A DNA stretch of 64,000 nt from Phycisphaerales bacterium (GCA_020427395.1 JAGQON010000001.1:1-64000), one strand, 5' to 3'. Shown: positions 25,574 to 34,231, counted from the stretch's first letter. A program made the numbers and translations. The notes: generated from the letters alone by a model not told the origin.

Positions 25574-27127
25574 TTAGCCGAGCAGCTGCAGCACCTGCTG
25601 CGATTGCTGGTTCGCCAGCGAGAGCACACTCGTGCCCGCACTCTGCAAGATCTGGGCGCGGGTCAGCTCGCTCGTTTCTGATGCAAAGTCCGCGTCTCGG
25701 ATGACCGAGCGGCTGGCCGTCAGGTTCTCGAACGCGGACTGCAGCGACCGCTTGTTCGTATCGAGCACGTTCCGCTCGAAGGCACCCATCCGCCCGCGAA
25801 GGATCGAGACTTCGTCGATCGCGTTGTCGACGATGTCCTGAATCGCGGAGAAGTCACGCCGATCCGCGGCATTGTCGAGCGAGTTCGTCTGCCCGTCCGT
25901 CAGGGACGACAGGAACTGCAGCTCGCCGTTGACGAGCGTCCCGCCCAGGCTCTCGGACGCTGTGGATTGCACACCGATGTTGGCCTGCTGCAACGCGGAG
26001 ATATCCGGGCCGAGCTGGAAGAGCGATCCACCACCGGTGATATCAAAGGTTGCCGCCGTCAATGTCGGGTCGGTCGCAAAGGTCTCGTTGAGCAGGAGCT
26101 CAAGCCCCAGCGATGGCGAGTTGACCGAGACACTGATCCCGTCCCCTGTGGCTAGGATGCCGTTAATCAATGCCGAGACATCGGCACCCTCATCACGCGT
26201 GACATCGGCCAGCAGGCTCGGGTCGCCCCAGGGCACGCCGTTGGCGGGGATGGGGGCGTTGTCGTCGAGCTTGTACAGCGTCCAGTTATCACCGGTAGCG
26301 GGCTTGTCGACACGCTCAACGCTCACGAACGCGTCGCTGCCGTACTCGACCGAGCGGAAGACGATGCCCGAGTTGGCATTGCCGTTGACCAACGCTGCTT
26401 CGACGCCGGTGAGTTCGGTGAGCGAGTTGATCGAGGAGACGACCGACGCGAATGTCTGCCCGGACTCGAGCACGAGCTCGCGAACGCCCTCGCGGCCTCG
26501 GATCTGGATGGTGGTCCGCGAGAGGATCTCGCCGTCCGTGCCGCCCGCGCCGCTGTTATCACCGCTCAGGTAGAGGTTGCCTTTCTGAGCCGAGGAGATG
26601 ACATCGACATCGACATTGATGCTGGTCGTCCCGACGAAGCTTGCGGCCGTGATCCTGGCCTTGGAGATCTCGCTGTTGGAGATGCCCGAGGTGATGTAGT
26701 CGAGCGAGCCGTCGAGGAGCTTGAGCCCGCCGAAGGTCGCCGTGTTGCTGATCCGGGTGATCGACTGGATCGCCGAATCGATCTGCAGCTGGTTGGCCGC
26801 GCGTTCCTCATCGGACAGGGCGCCGGTGTTGGCCGCCTCGACCGCGAGTGCCTTGATCGAGTTGAGCAGATCGGTGATCTCGGTGAGCGCACCCTCGGTA
26901 GTCGCGATGACCGCGCTGGCTCGCTCGCCGTTTTTGATCGCCTGCTCGATGTTCGAAATGTCTGTTCCCAGGCGTTCCGAGATGATGAGCCCCGCGGGGT
27001 CGTCCTTGCCTCGGTTGATGCGCAGGCCCGTCGAGAGGCGCTCAAGGCGGAGCTGCAGGTCGGCACCGGATCGGTTGAGTCGCTGCTGTGCGATGACGCT
27101 CGGGATGTTGGTATTGATGCGTGTCAT
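25574..27127 (-). CDS. Flagellin 2
   Basis: 517 residues. The N-terminal D0/D1 (MTRINTNIPSVIAQQRLNRS, then GLRINRGKDDPAGLIISERL) and C-terminal region (VIRDADFASETSELTRAQIL..., ending QVLQLLG) are intact. The centre (~170-400) is a distinct variable domain with a Flagellin-IN-like stretch near LVLESGQTFASVVSSIN. It lies 51 bases downstream of csrA and is probably read from the csrA transcript. Its ribosome site is the hexaloop of a perfect hairpin (27130-27145), the strongest sign of CsrA control in the window. Confidence 0.96.
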   Translation of the reverse strand: MTRINTNIPSVIAQQRLNRSGADLQLRLERLSTGLRINRGKDDPAGLIISERLGTDISNIEQAIKNGERASAVIATTEGALTEITDLLNSIKALAVEAANTGALSDEERAANQLQIDSAIQSITRISNTATFGGLKLLDGSLDYITSGISNSEISKARITAASFVGTTSINVDVDVISSAQKGNLYLSGDNSGAGGTDGEILSRTTIQIRGREGVRELVLESGQTFASVVSSINSLTELTGVEAALVNGNANSGIVFRSVEYGSDAFVSVERVDKPATGDNWTLYKLDDNAPIPANGVPWGDPSLLADVTRDEGADVSALINGILATGDGISVSVNSPSLGLELLLNETFATDPTLTAATFDITGGGSLFQLGPDISALQQANIGVQSTASESLGGTLVNGELQFLSSLTDGQTNSLDNAADRRDFSAIQDIVDNAIDEVSILRGRMGAFERNVLDTNKRSLQSAFENLTASRSVIRDADFASETSELTRAQILQSAGTSVLSLANQQSQQVLQLLG

Positions 27128-27129
27128 GG

Positions 27130-27145
27130 CAATCCTCCGTGATTG
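27130..27145 (-). promoter_or_regulatory. CsrA-type hairpin covering the flagellin 2 ribosome site
   Basis: On the minus strand CAATC-ACGGAG-GATTG: a 5-bp stem with a six-base loop of form A-N-G-G-A-N, the preferred CsrA/RsmE target. The GGAGG is the Shine-Dalgarno, six bases from the ATG at 27127, so binding would block initiation directly. Confidence 0.7.
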
Positions 27146-27154
27146 CGGTGAGTC

Positions 27155-27171
27155 CCCCGATGGTGTCGGGG
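27155..27171 (-). promoter_or_regulatory. Second leader hairpin upstream of flagellin 2
   Basis: On the minus strand CCCCGA, CACCA loop, TCGGGG, a perfect 6-bp stem immediately followed by another GGA (GGGGGACTC). It has no U tract, so it is not a terminator; it may present a second CsrA site, since CsrA dimers bridge two GGA motifs. Confidence 0.5.
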
Positions 27172-27178
27172 TCGCGTG

Positions 27179-27523
27179 TTAGGCCGTGTCCTTGTCGTGG
27201 TTCGTGACGCTTGTCGCGCCGACTCCAGGCTTGACGCGGGTTGCGCCCAGCACCGTACCGGTGTCGCCCTGCTCGCGAATCTCGCGTCTGGCTGGTCCCG
27301 GCTTGATCGTCTGCGCCAGCGAATCGAGGTCGCTCGCACCCAGTCTGGCTGCCTGGGCGTTCTCACGCTTGATCGCGTCGTACACCTCTTTGCGGTGTAC
27401 CGCGATCCGGGTGGGGGCGTTGATCCCGAGACGAACCTTGTCGCCTCGGATATCGACGACCGAGATCTCGATCTCGTCCCCGATCATAATGGTTTCATCA
27501 CGCTGCCTTGAGAGCACAAGCAT
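27179..27523 (-). CDS. csrA: Translational regulator CsrA, with C-terminal extension
   Basis: 114 residues from ATG 27523; AAGGAG lies eight bases upstream and the family begins [16 protein letters not shown]. The RNA-binding core is complete: Leu4, Arg6, and the VHR motif (IAVHRKEV) carrying the key Arg. CsrA normally ends near residue 60-70; here ~50 more residues (basic, Pro/Gly/Thr-rich) follow. It represses mRNAs by covering the ribosome site; the likely targets are the two adjacent flagellins. fliW, encoding its antagonist, is the next gene upstream. Confidence 0.95.
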   Translation of the reverse strand: MLVLSRQRDETIMIGDEIEISVVDIRGDKVRLGINAPTRIAVHRKEVYDAIKRENAQAARLGASDLDSLAQTIKPGPARREIREQGDTGTVLGATRVKPGVGATSVTNHDKDTA

Positions 27524-27703
27524 GCGTTGACTCCTTGCTCTCGTCCGCGCCCTGTGTGTGCTCACCGGGTGCGGCAGGTTTGGGTTCTTCGTTCAACGGG
27601 CCCGTTCGCCCCGCCGACTAGGGACAGATTGACCACGCAGCGCCGAAACGGCGCGTACACACGAACGAGTCGCGTGGCCTGTCCTTCTCTATAAGGCAGC
27701 CGG
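27524..27703. other. fliW-csrA intergenic region
   Basis: 180 bases. It holds a perfect 12-base palindrome AACGGGCCCGTT (27595-27606) and a 6-bp hairpin GCGCCG-TTT-CGGCGC (minus strand, 27640-27654) without a U tract. A csrA promoter may lie here; I could not identify one. Confidence 0.4.
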
Positions 27704-28153
27704 TCAGGCCGAGGCGGTCTGGGTCGAGCCCGAGGACACTCGCATCAGCGGGTGACGGGTCGTCCATCGTTTCTCTGCCATCACGATCTGCTGCCCAACC
27801 TTGGTCAGCGTGTTGATCAGCAGCGGGCCCTGGAAGTTGCCCGTCAGCTGATCGCCGATCTTATTGACGATCACAAAGACCTGCGCGTCCTCGAGCTTCT
27901 CCAGACTCAGCTCGGTCATCTGCTCAGGGCGGATGGGCACCGAGTAGTCCTGCTCGAAGAATGTCGGATCCGTGACCACGAAGGCCAGGTCCGCATCATC
28001 GACGCACTGAAGCCAGAAGAAGCAGGCATCGTCGCCCGGCTGCAGCAGGCAGTACCGCTGCCTGTCCGCGAATCCGAGCAACCCGTCAGGGAAGGTGATC
28101 ACGCGGTCCTCCGCGATCTCGATCACCCCAAAGCGTGTGGTCCGCACTTCCAT
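27704..28153 (-). CDS. fliW: Flagellar assembly factor FliW
   Basis: 149 residues from ATG 28153, where the family starts (MEVRTTRFGVIEI); upstream in-frame codons are not family-like. Typical blocks are VITFPDGLLGFADRQRYCLL, WLQCVDDADLAFVVTDP and the C-terminal FQGPLLINTLTKVGQQIV. FliW binds both flagellin and CsrA: free flagellin titrates FliW away and lets CsrA shut off flagellin translation. The order flgL-fliW-csrA-flagellin matches this circuit. The last ~15 residues are a Ser/Thr-rich tail. Confidence 0.93.
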   Translation of the reverse strand: MEVRTTRFGVIEIAEDRVITFPDGLLGFADRQRYCLLQPGDDACFFWLQCVDDADLAFVVTDPTFFEQDYSVPIRPEQMTELSLEKLEDAQVFVIVNKIGDQLTGNFQGPLLINTLTKVGQQIVMAEKRWTTRHPLMRVSSGSTQTASA

Positions 28154-28310
28154 GTGTGCGCTCCGATCATTTCGGCCGGTCCAGTTCAGATCGACGCCGG
28201 CGTCCTCGCCGGGCGACATCCTGTCTTTGGCTCCAACGCCCGGCCGAAGGGGCGGGGAGCCTCGATCCAATCCGCTCACCGGGCTCTCGCCCGACGAGCC
28301 ATGCCCGGGC
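28154..28310. other. flgL-fliW intergenic region
   Basis: 157 bases rich in short GC inverted repeats around 28250-28305, none with a U tract. No clear promoter of sigma-54, sigma-28 or sigma-70 type was found. Confidence 0.35.
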
Positions 28311-30347
28311 TCAGCCCAGGAAGTCCAGCAACGAGCGTGACTGCGTCTGCGCGATCACGCTCATGGTCGCCTGCATCTGGAGCTGAAGTTGCGCGAACCG
28401 TGACGATGCTTGCGCATAGTCCAGGTCCCGCAGCTGTGATCTCATCGCCAGGTCGAGCACGCTCTTGTCCTCTTGCCTCAGAACCTCTTCATCAACCCGC
28501 CTCGCGTAGCCCCCGACCAGCGCTTCCGACTGGATCAGGTCCTCAAGCGAGGCCTTCAGGTTCTCTGACGCAATCTGGATGCCAAGCGTGTCGTCTTCCC
28601 GCAGGGCCTTGGAAAGATCCAGCAGATGCGTAAAAAGGTTGTTCACACGCACGCTCGCACGATCACTCGAGGTCAGCGTGTTGCCTCCCGGGGCCAGGTC
28701 GCCATCGAGCAATCCCAGCTGCTCGGCCGCAGCCGACCGCTGCGGGGAGATCGCGATCGGGCCCGAAGCCCCGATCGCCGCGTCCTGCGTGAACTCCAGA
28801 CCGTTGGTCGTAGAAGACAACGCCACGCTGAAATCGGTCGTCGGACGCCCCGCGGCCGTCAGCTGGGCGTCCGCTTGAGTGTTGATCGCTGTGATCAGCG
28901 TCCCAACGGTGTCGATGTCAGAAGAGGTCAGATCGATGGTGATCTCGAACCCGTCGCCGAGCACGATCTTGAAGTCCTCGTTCTCCGTGGCAACCGCGTT
29001 GCCCTCGGCGATATCGATCCCCCGCCCGTCGTTGAAGACGCTCAGGGGCGTATCGAGGGCGTAGGAGCGGATCCCCAGCAGGGTGGCCGTATCATTGCCG
29101 CCCGCGACCTCACCGATCGAGAGGGCCAGTTCCCGGGTCCCCGCGGTCTCGGTAAAGACATTGATCGAGGTGCCGTCCTCGCTGATCTTGACCCGCAAAC
29201 CATCGCTGGCGGCCTCGATCGCGCTGCGGATCTCACCCAGCGTTGTCGCCCCGGAGAGGTCGACATTGATCGTCTGCCCGTTGTTCGTGACAGCGATCTG
29301 ATCCAAGCCCGCGCCGCCCAGGCCTTGAAGGGCCGTGATCGGGGTGGTCCAGCTGAGCTTGGCGTCCAGGTCGAGTCCCAGGTTGCTGCCCGTTGTGAAC
29401 GGTGTCGCGGGGTCCTGTACGAGACCCAGGTCAGCACCGATATACGAGCCCTGCTGATCGAAAAACTCAAGGTTGCTCCCGCCGGCGATATCGAAGCTCA
29501 GCGAGCCACCGCTGATGCTCACGCCTCCCGGTCCAAGGATCGAGACGCTGTTATCCGTTTCATACTGCAGCAGGGCGGCCTCGATGGAATCGGCCACATC
29601 GCCGATAGTGTCGGCACCGCTCAGATCTAGCTGGGCCGTTGGGCCGCCGCCGTAGCTGAACTCGATGACACCCAGCGAGACACCCAGATCGCGGGCACCG
29701 TTGAGGTTGCTCAGGCGAGTGTTCAGCGTGAGATCGGGGTCGAGATCGACCGTTCCCTTGATGCGGTTGCTCAGCGCCCCGATGGCGTTGTCCGCGCCAA
29801 GCGTGATGGGAACATCGCTGATGGCTCCGAGCGCCGCGGTCAGCCCACCCCGCTCGCCGGTGAACCGGTAGCCGCCCCCGAACTGGCTGACGGGCGGGCG
29901 CGTGGGGTTGGTGCCGCCAAAGATGTAGCCAACGAGGGATTCCGTGTTGGAGATATTGAACAGCGAGCTGACCAGCGAATCGATGATCGTCGCCTGCCCC
30001 GAGCGTGAGTCCGCGTCGGAGGGGCTGGAGAGCTGCTCGCTGGCGATCGAGAGCGCTTCGTCGATGAGCGACTTGGCTTCGCCCAGCGCGTTGTCGATGA
30101 CACCCAGCGAGTTGCCCGCGAACTCAAGGTTCTTGAGGATCTGATCGCGATTCTCGAGGCGAGAATCGAGGATCGAAACGGTGGCGCTGCGGATCGGGTC
30201 GTCGCTGGGGCGAAGGATGCTCAGCCCGGTGGCGAGCTGCTCGTTGAGGCGTGCCAGTGAGTAACTTGTGCGACCCAGCGCGTTCAGTGAGCCCTGTGAG
30301 AAGATCAGCGAGGGTGCTCGTGAATAGCTTGTTGGGAAGCTTGTCAT
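28311..30347 (-). CDS. flgL: Flagellar hook-filament junction protein FlgL
   Basis: 678 residues, about twice the enterobacterial length. The D0/D1 N-terminal part (SLNALGRTSYSLARLNEQLATG, RPSDDPI) and the C-terminal helix (RDLDYAQASSRFAQLQLQMQ, ending SLLDFLG) are flagellin-like. The extra length is a central domain of about 400 residues with three Flagellin-IN-like repeats around LDLSGADTIGDVADSIEAA, VDLSGATTLGEIRSAIEAA and IDLTSSDIDTVGTLITAI. It joins hook to filament after FlgK. It starts 17 bases after flgK on the same strand. Confidence 0.92.
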   Translation of the reverse strand: MTSFPTSYSRAPSLIFSQGSLNALGRTSYSLARLNEQLATGLSILRPSDDPIRSATVSILDSRLENRDQILKNLEFAGNSLGVIDNALGEAKSLIDEALSIASEQLSSPSDADSRSGQATIIDSLVSSLFNISNTESLVGYIFGGTNPTRPPVSQFGGGYRFTGERGGLTAALGAISDVPITLGADNAIGALSNRIKGTVDLDPDLTLNTRLSNLNGARDLGVSLGVIEFSYGGGPTAQLDLSGADTIGDVADSIEAALLQYETDNSVSILGPGGVSISGGSLSFDIAGGSNLEFFDQQGSYIGADLGLVQDPATPFTTGSNLGLDLDAKLSWTTPITALQGLGGAGLDQIAVTNNGQTINVDLSGATTLGEIRSAIEAASDGLRVKISEDGTSINVFTETAGTRELALSIGEVAGGNDTATLLGIRSYALDTPLSVFNDGRGIDIAEGNAVATENEDFKIVLGDGFEITIDLTSSDIDTVGTLITAINTQADAQLTAAGRPTTDFSVALSSTTNGLEFTQDAAIGASGPIAISPQRSAAAEQLGLLDGDLAPGGNTLTSSDRASVRVNNLFTHLLDLSKALREDDTLGIQIASENLKASLEDLIQSEALVGGYARRVDEEVLRQEDKSVLDLAMRSQLRDLDYAQASSRFAQLQLQMQATMSVIAQTQSRSLLDFLG

Positions 30348-30364
30348 GGCGGACCTCCTCTCCG

Positions 30365-32062
30365 TTACACCAGCGACAACAGCGTGTCGAACATGGTCTG
30401 TGCTGTGGTGATGACCTGGGCCGCGCCCTGGTACTGCCGCTGATAGCTCAGCAGGTTGATCGATTCCTCGTCGATGCTCACGCCCGAGATGCCCGCCCGC
30501 TGCGCGTCGAGCGATTCGCGGATCAGGGTGTCGGCGTTGGCCTTGTTGTACGCCGACGAGGTCCTCGTCGCGATATCGGTTGCGTGCTGCGCCCAGAACT
30601 TCTTGCTCGACAGCCCGCCGAGCCCCGCCATGGCCTCGTCGGCCAGCGAGCCGATGCGCTTGGCCGTCCCGTTCGCCACGAACTGACCATCTTCCAGGCG
30701 TCCGAGCATCACCTCCACGCCCTCACGGACCGCGATGTCTGCGGCGTTGTCACCCGTGAAGAACGAGTTGACGCCCATCACCGCCAGCGCCCCCGAAGTG
30801 TCTTCACTGAACGCGAACGAGTAGCCCGCGTCCGAGGTGATCTGCAGCCGCCCGGATGAATCGAAGCTGGCGTTGATGCCGTTGATCGCATCAATCTGCG
30901 CTCGGATGTCCTCGGCGCTCGTGTCGTCCCCGTTGAGCCCATCGAGATCGATATCGATTCGCTGGGTCACCTCGCCGCCGCCGGGTGTGCGGATGGTGAT
31001 ATCGAACCCTCCGTTCTCGGCCGCGAAAGGGAGATTGGCGAACGAGCTGTTGTTGGGATCGTTGAGTGCCAACGCCTGATTCGTTGTCGAAACCTGCAGC
31101 GTCGCGCCTGTGCTGGTGAGCCAGTCCTGGTTGATGCCCGTGGAGTGCAGGCGGTTGACCTCAAAGATCAGCTGCGACGCGAGCGTATCGAGCTTCTCGA
31201 TGGTCGCGTCGATCGCGCCGTCACGCGAGGCCAGCAGTCCGCCGATCGAGCCGCCCGAGACCGGCAGGGGTGTCGAGTCCGCGATGATCTCCACGCGGAC
31301 GCTCAGCTCGCCGTTCTCGTCGGTGACTCGGTTGATCTCAACGCCCCGGTTGCGGGCTCCCTGAACGATGGGAGTCGATCCCGAGTAGATGTCATATGCA
31401 CCCGAGTTGGTCTCGTGCACGCTCACATCGATCAGCTGCGACAGCTCGGTTACCAGCGCATCACGCTGGTCACGCAGCCCGCTCGCCTCGGTGTTGCTGA
31501 TCTCGCTCTCGGTGATGGTCTGGTTGATCGTCGCGATCTCGTCGAGCACCGCGTTGGCCCGCAGCACCTGGGCATCGATCTGGTCCTCGATCTGCCGGCG
31601 CTGGGTCACGAGGTCCGAGCGGATGTTGCGGATGAACGAGGAGAGCGACTCGCCCTGGTTGCGGATCGTGGCCGCCGAGTCCAGCAGCGTGGTCGCCTCG
31701 GTCCAGGTGTTGAAGAAGCCCGAGAGCTGCGAGGAGACATCGTACTCGGTGCCCTCGTTGAGAATTGTCTCGATCTGCGAGAGGATGCTGTACTGCTGGG
31801 CGCTGGAGTGTTCCGCTGAGTTGCCCGCCCACAGGCGGCGCTGCAGCGCCTCGTCGATCTGGCGACGCACCTCGGTCACGGCGACACCCTGACCGATCTG
31901 GTAGGGATCGCTCACACGCCCGCGGATCGCCTGCAGCATCGCGATCTGGCGTGTATACGCAGGGTTCGCGGCGTTTGCCAGGTTCTGCGAGGTCACCTGC
32001 AGCCCCAGCTGGGATGCGGTCAGTGCCGAAGTCGCGATGTTGATGCTCGATGTCAGACTCAT
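30365..32062 (-). CDS. flgK: Flagellar hook-associated protein FlgK
   Basis: 565 residues. The N-terminal rod/hook motif is SLTSSINIATSALTASQLGL with NLANAANPAYTRQ; the C-terminal partner helix is ESINLLSYQRQYQGAAQVIT. The D1 helices (~90-210) are intact and a beta-rich domain lies in the middle. FlgK is the first junction protein on the hook. The order flgN-flgK-flgL puts the chaperone gene immediately upstream, with a 16-base gap. Confidence 0.94.
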   Translation of the reverse strand: MSLTSSINIATSALTASQLGLQVTSQNLANAANPAYTRQIAMLQAIRGRVSDPYQIGQGVAVTEVRRQIDEALQRRLWAGNSAEHSSAQQYSILSQIETILNEGTEYDVSSQLSGFFNTWTEATTLLDSAATIRNQGESLSSFIRNIRSDLVTQRRQIEDQIDAQVLRANAVLDEIATINQTITESEISNTEASGLRDQRDALVTELSQLIDVSVHETNSGAYDIYSGSTPIVQGARNRGVEINRVTDENGELSVRVEIIADSTPLPVSGGSIGGLLASRDGAIDATIEKLDTLASQLIFEVNRLHSTGINQDWLTSTGATLQVSTTNQALALNDPNNSSFANLPFAAENGGFDITIRTPGGGEVTQRIDIDLDGLNGDDTSAEDIRAQIDAINGINASFDSSGRLQITSDAGYSFAFSEDTSGALAVMGVNSFFTGDNAADIAVREGVEVMLGRLEDGQFVANGTAKRIGSLADEAMAGLGGLSSKKFWAQHATDIATRTSSAYNKANADTLIRESLDAQRAGISGVSIDEESINLLSYQRQYQGAAQVITTAQTMFDTLLSLV

Positions 32063-32078
32063 CGTGTGCTCCTTGCGA

Positions 32079-32606
32079 TCAGCTCACCGTGTCCAGGCCA
32101 CTCACAACCTGCGTCCGCCCGGTCTCGATCGACCCGCCCCGCGAGTAGGTCCCCGCGTGAGAGAGCGATGCGCTCACCTGCTTCATCAGCCCCTTCATGT
32201 GCAGCGCCAGTTGTTCCGAAGCCAGCTTGACCGCACGCTGCTCGTCGCGAACCCGCTCGATCAGCTCACGGAGACGCTTCCTGCGTTCATTGAGACGAGA
32301 GCGGTCGTCCTCGCCGAACCGCTTGAGCAGCTCGTCGAGCGTGTCCACCGGCTCGCCGCGTCTGGCGATCATCGCCTGCCGTTCCTGCTCGATGCGGGCG
32401 ATTCGCATCAGCGTCTCGCTGGTGCGCATCGTAATCCGCTGCAAAGCTTGCACATCGGCGTGCGTCAGCGCCTCCCGGTGCTCGTGCGCTAGTCCCAGCA
32501 GCACGCCGTGCTCGTCCTCGAGCTGCGCCAGCATCGAATCGAGCCGATCCGCGTCGATCGCGCCCTTGGGTGCCGCCTGCGTGTTGTTCATCGTGAGTGT
32601 GCTCAT
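32079..32606 (-). CDS. flgN: FlgN-like export chaperone for FlgK and FlgL
   Basis: 175 residues, nearly all helical with heptad character between ~20 and 150 (LAQLEDEHGVLLGLAHEHRE, then ARIEQERQAMIARRG). FlgN proteins bind the C-terminal helices of FlgK and FlgL before export. Sequence identity in this family is low, so length, helicity and position directly upstream of flgK carry the assignment. The C-terminus ends in a loose Ser/Gly/Thr tail. Confidence 0.8.
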   Translation of the reverse strand: MSTLTMNNTQAAPKGAIDADRLDSMLAQLEDEHGVLLGLAHEHREALTHADVQALQRITMRTSETLMRIARIEQERQAMIARRGEPVDTLDELLKRFGEDDRSRLNERRKRLRELIERVRDEQRAVKLASEQLALHMKGLMKQVSASLSHAGTYSRGGSIETGRTQVVSGLDTVS

Positions 32607-32625
32607 GGGATCGTTTACCTCTTCC

Positions 32626-33015
32626 TCACGCGTTCAGATCGACGCTCGTGGTGGGCTCCTGCTGGGGCAGATGCTGGGTGAACTGCTTGACCAGACGATC
32701 AACGATCGGGAACTGCGACGCCCGCGCGATCTCGTCCGCCAGCTCGTTGTCCAGCAGCGAGCCGAACTGCTTCTCAGCGCTCGTCGGGCCGAAGGGTGGC
32801 GGGGCGTTGTTGCTCTCACGCACCTGCGAGAGGATGGGCTTGATGAAGCTCGTCGCGACCAGACCCTCGGCCGCCTTGCGTGCCTCGGCGATCTTGGCTT
32901 TCACGTCAACCGCTTCACCGTCCTTGGCTGCCGTCGCCGCGTTTGGAAGCGGCTGTACCTTGGCGCGTGTCAGCAGGTCGAAGCTCTGGTTGTAGCGTGT
33001 GCTGATGGTTCCCAT
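32626..33015 (-). CDS. FlgJ-like rod-binding protein without muramidase domain
   Basis: 129 residues. Residues ~48-115 (AEGLVATSFIKPILSQVRES, then AEKQFGSLLDNELADEIAR) match the rod-binding domain of FlgJ. The C-terminal peptidoglycan hydrolase found in enterobacteria is missing, as in many other phyla, so a separate enzyme must open the wall for the rod. It lies ten bases downstream of flgI and upstream of flgN, within the sigma-54 driven unit beginning at flgI. Confidence 0.85.
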   Translation of the reverse strand: MGTISTRYNQSFDLLTRAKVQPLPNAATAAKDGEAVDVKAKIAEARKAAEGLVATSFIKPILSQVRESNNAPPPFGPTSAEKQFGSLLDNELADEIARASQFPIVDRLVKQFTQHLPQQEPTTSVDLNA

Positions 33016-33025
33016 GTGCTACTCC

Positions 33026-34117
33026 TTACTCGCGCCCGTCGATGATGAGCTTCGCGTGCAGCTTGCCCGAATCGCGGAGCATCTTGAGGATGTTGATCTG
33101 CTCGACCGGTGGGATGTCCAACTGGTCGAACGCGGTGATCAGGTCCTGCAAGCGGGAGGTGTCCACCTCGTCGTCGCCCGCGTAGACGGCCGCGAACTCG
33201 CTGGTCTGCGTGATCTCCTCGCCCGGGAGCGGGGGGACGGTCGTGGTGATGGTCAGGTCCTTGTGGGTGATGACCGCGGGGGAGACCTGCACATCGCCGG
33301 TGATGATGATGATCCCCGAGCTTGTGTCGCACCGGACCTGGGCCGGCAGCTTACGCAGGGCGCTGGAGATGTCCGTCTGCATGATGTCACCGAAGAACGC
33401 GGCCGGCCGATCACGCTCGGTGACGGGCACCGTGACGCGGATGGTCCGCCCATCGACGACTCGGGCGACCGAGTTGTCGATGCTCGAAGCGGTCAGCAGG
33501 TACTGCTGATTGATCTCGGCGCTGATCGATGCCGCGGCACCCATCCCCGAGAAGCTCTGATCAATGATCAGGTCGAACGAGCCGCTGATGCTGGGCGTCG
33601 TGTTGATGTCGCGCACCATCTGCGCTCCACGCGCAACGCGGGCACCGGTGAGCATGTTGTCGTCGGGGATCGTCAGCTCACCCTCGGCGAACGCGTAGAC
33701 GACACGCTCGCGGCGTGGCCCGATCAGCGGGGTGATCAGCAGGCGACCGCCTTCCAAGCTCTTGGCGGAGTTGATCGCCGAGACGCTGACATCGAAGACA
33801 TCGTCGGTCTTGGCCCCGTCCCGTGGGATGCGGCAGCTAACCATGACCAGGGCGACCGATTTGCCCTTGCCAAGCTCATCCACCGGGATCGGGTTGCCCA
33901 GGTTCTTGAGCGTCTCGGCCAGTGGGCGCGCCATGACAAGCTCGGACGCCGAATCGCCCGTGCCGTCGAGCCCGACCACGAGCCCGAGGCCCTGCACAAC
34001 CGAGGCGCCCTGGCCCTTGATGCGTGCGATCTCGCGCAGTGTTTTGCCCGCGTGGGCCTGCTGCGCAAGCATTCCCAGAACGAAGAGACTGATGATGGTG
34101 ACGATCCGTCGTCGCAT
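33026..34117 (-). CDS. flgI: Flagellar P-ring protein FlgI
   Basis: 363 residues from ATG 34117, preceded by GGAAGGA and by a -24/-12 promoter whose start point would be ~17 bases upstream. A signal peptide ends near AHA-G (24). FlgI blocks are clear: LREIARIKGQ, LVVGLDGTGDS, VMVSCRIPRDGAKTDDVFDV and GGRLLITPLIGP. It forms the periplasmic bushing around the rod, which implies a periplasm with peptidoglycan and, with FlgH, an outer membrane. It opens a separate transcript from flgF-H because a terminator lies between. Confidence 0.96.
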   Translation of the reverse strand: MRRRIVTIISLFVLGMLAQQAHAGKTLREIARIKGQGASVVQGLGLVVGLDGTGDSASELVMARPLAETLKNLGNPIPVDELGKGKSVALVMVSCRIPRDGAKTDDVFDVSVSAINSAKSLEGGRLLITPLIGPRRERVVYAFAEGELTIPDDNMLTGARVARGAQMVRDINTTPSISGSFDLIIDQSFSGMGAAASISAEINQQYLLTASSIDNSVARVVDGRTIRVTVPVTERDRPAAFFGDIMQTDISSALRKLPAQVRCDTSSGIIIITGDVQVSPAVITHKDLTITTTVPPLPGEEITQTSEFAAVYAGDDEVDTSRLQDLITAFDQLDIPPVEQINILKMLRDSGKLHAKLIIDGRE

Positions 34118-34145
34118 GGTGAGATTCCTTCCCGCAATCACATAC

Positions 34146-34160
34146 GCGAACGGCGTGCCA
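34146..34160 (-). promoter_or_regulatory. Sigma-54 promoter of flgI
   Basis: On the minus strand TGGCACGCCGTTCGC, against the consensus TGGCAC-G-N4-TTGC: full -24 box, correct GG-N10-GC spacing, one mismatch in the -12 box. The expected start is near 34134, leaving a ~17-base leader that just contains the flgI ribosome site. It sits directly after the flgH terminator. Confidence 0.78.
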
Positions 34161-34193
34161 AACGAAGAGCCAAGTACGGGAGGCATCTGCGCA

Positions 34194-34231
34194 GAAAAAG
34201 GCACGCGCGGGCGTGGTGACCCGCGCGTGCC
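34194..34231 (-). terminator. Rho-independent terminator after flgH
   Basis: On the minus strand GGCACGCGCGGG, eight-base loop, CCCGCGCGTGCC, then TTTTT. A perfect 12-bp stem, 23 bases after the flgH stop. It ends the flgF-G-A-H transcript. Confidence 0.9.

Noticed and set aside
32999..34219. A 406-codon open frame opposite flgI
   Set aside because: Antisense to a complete FlgI; it also crosses the flgH terminator.
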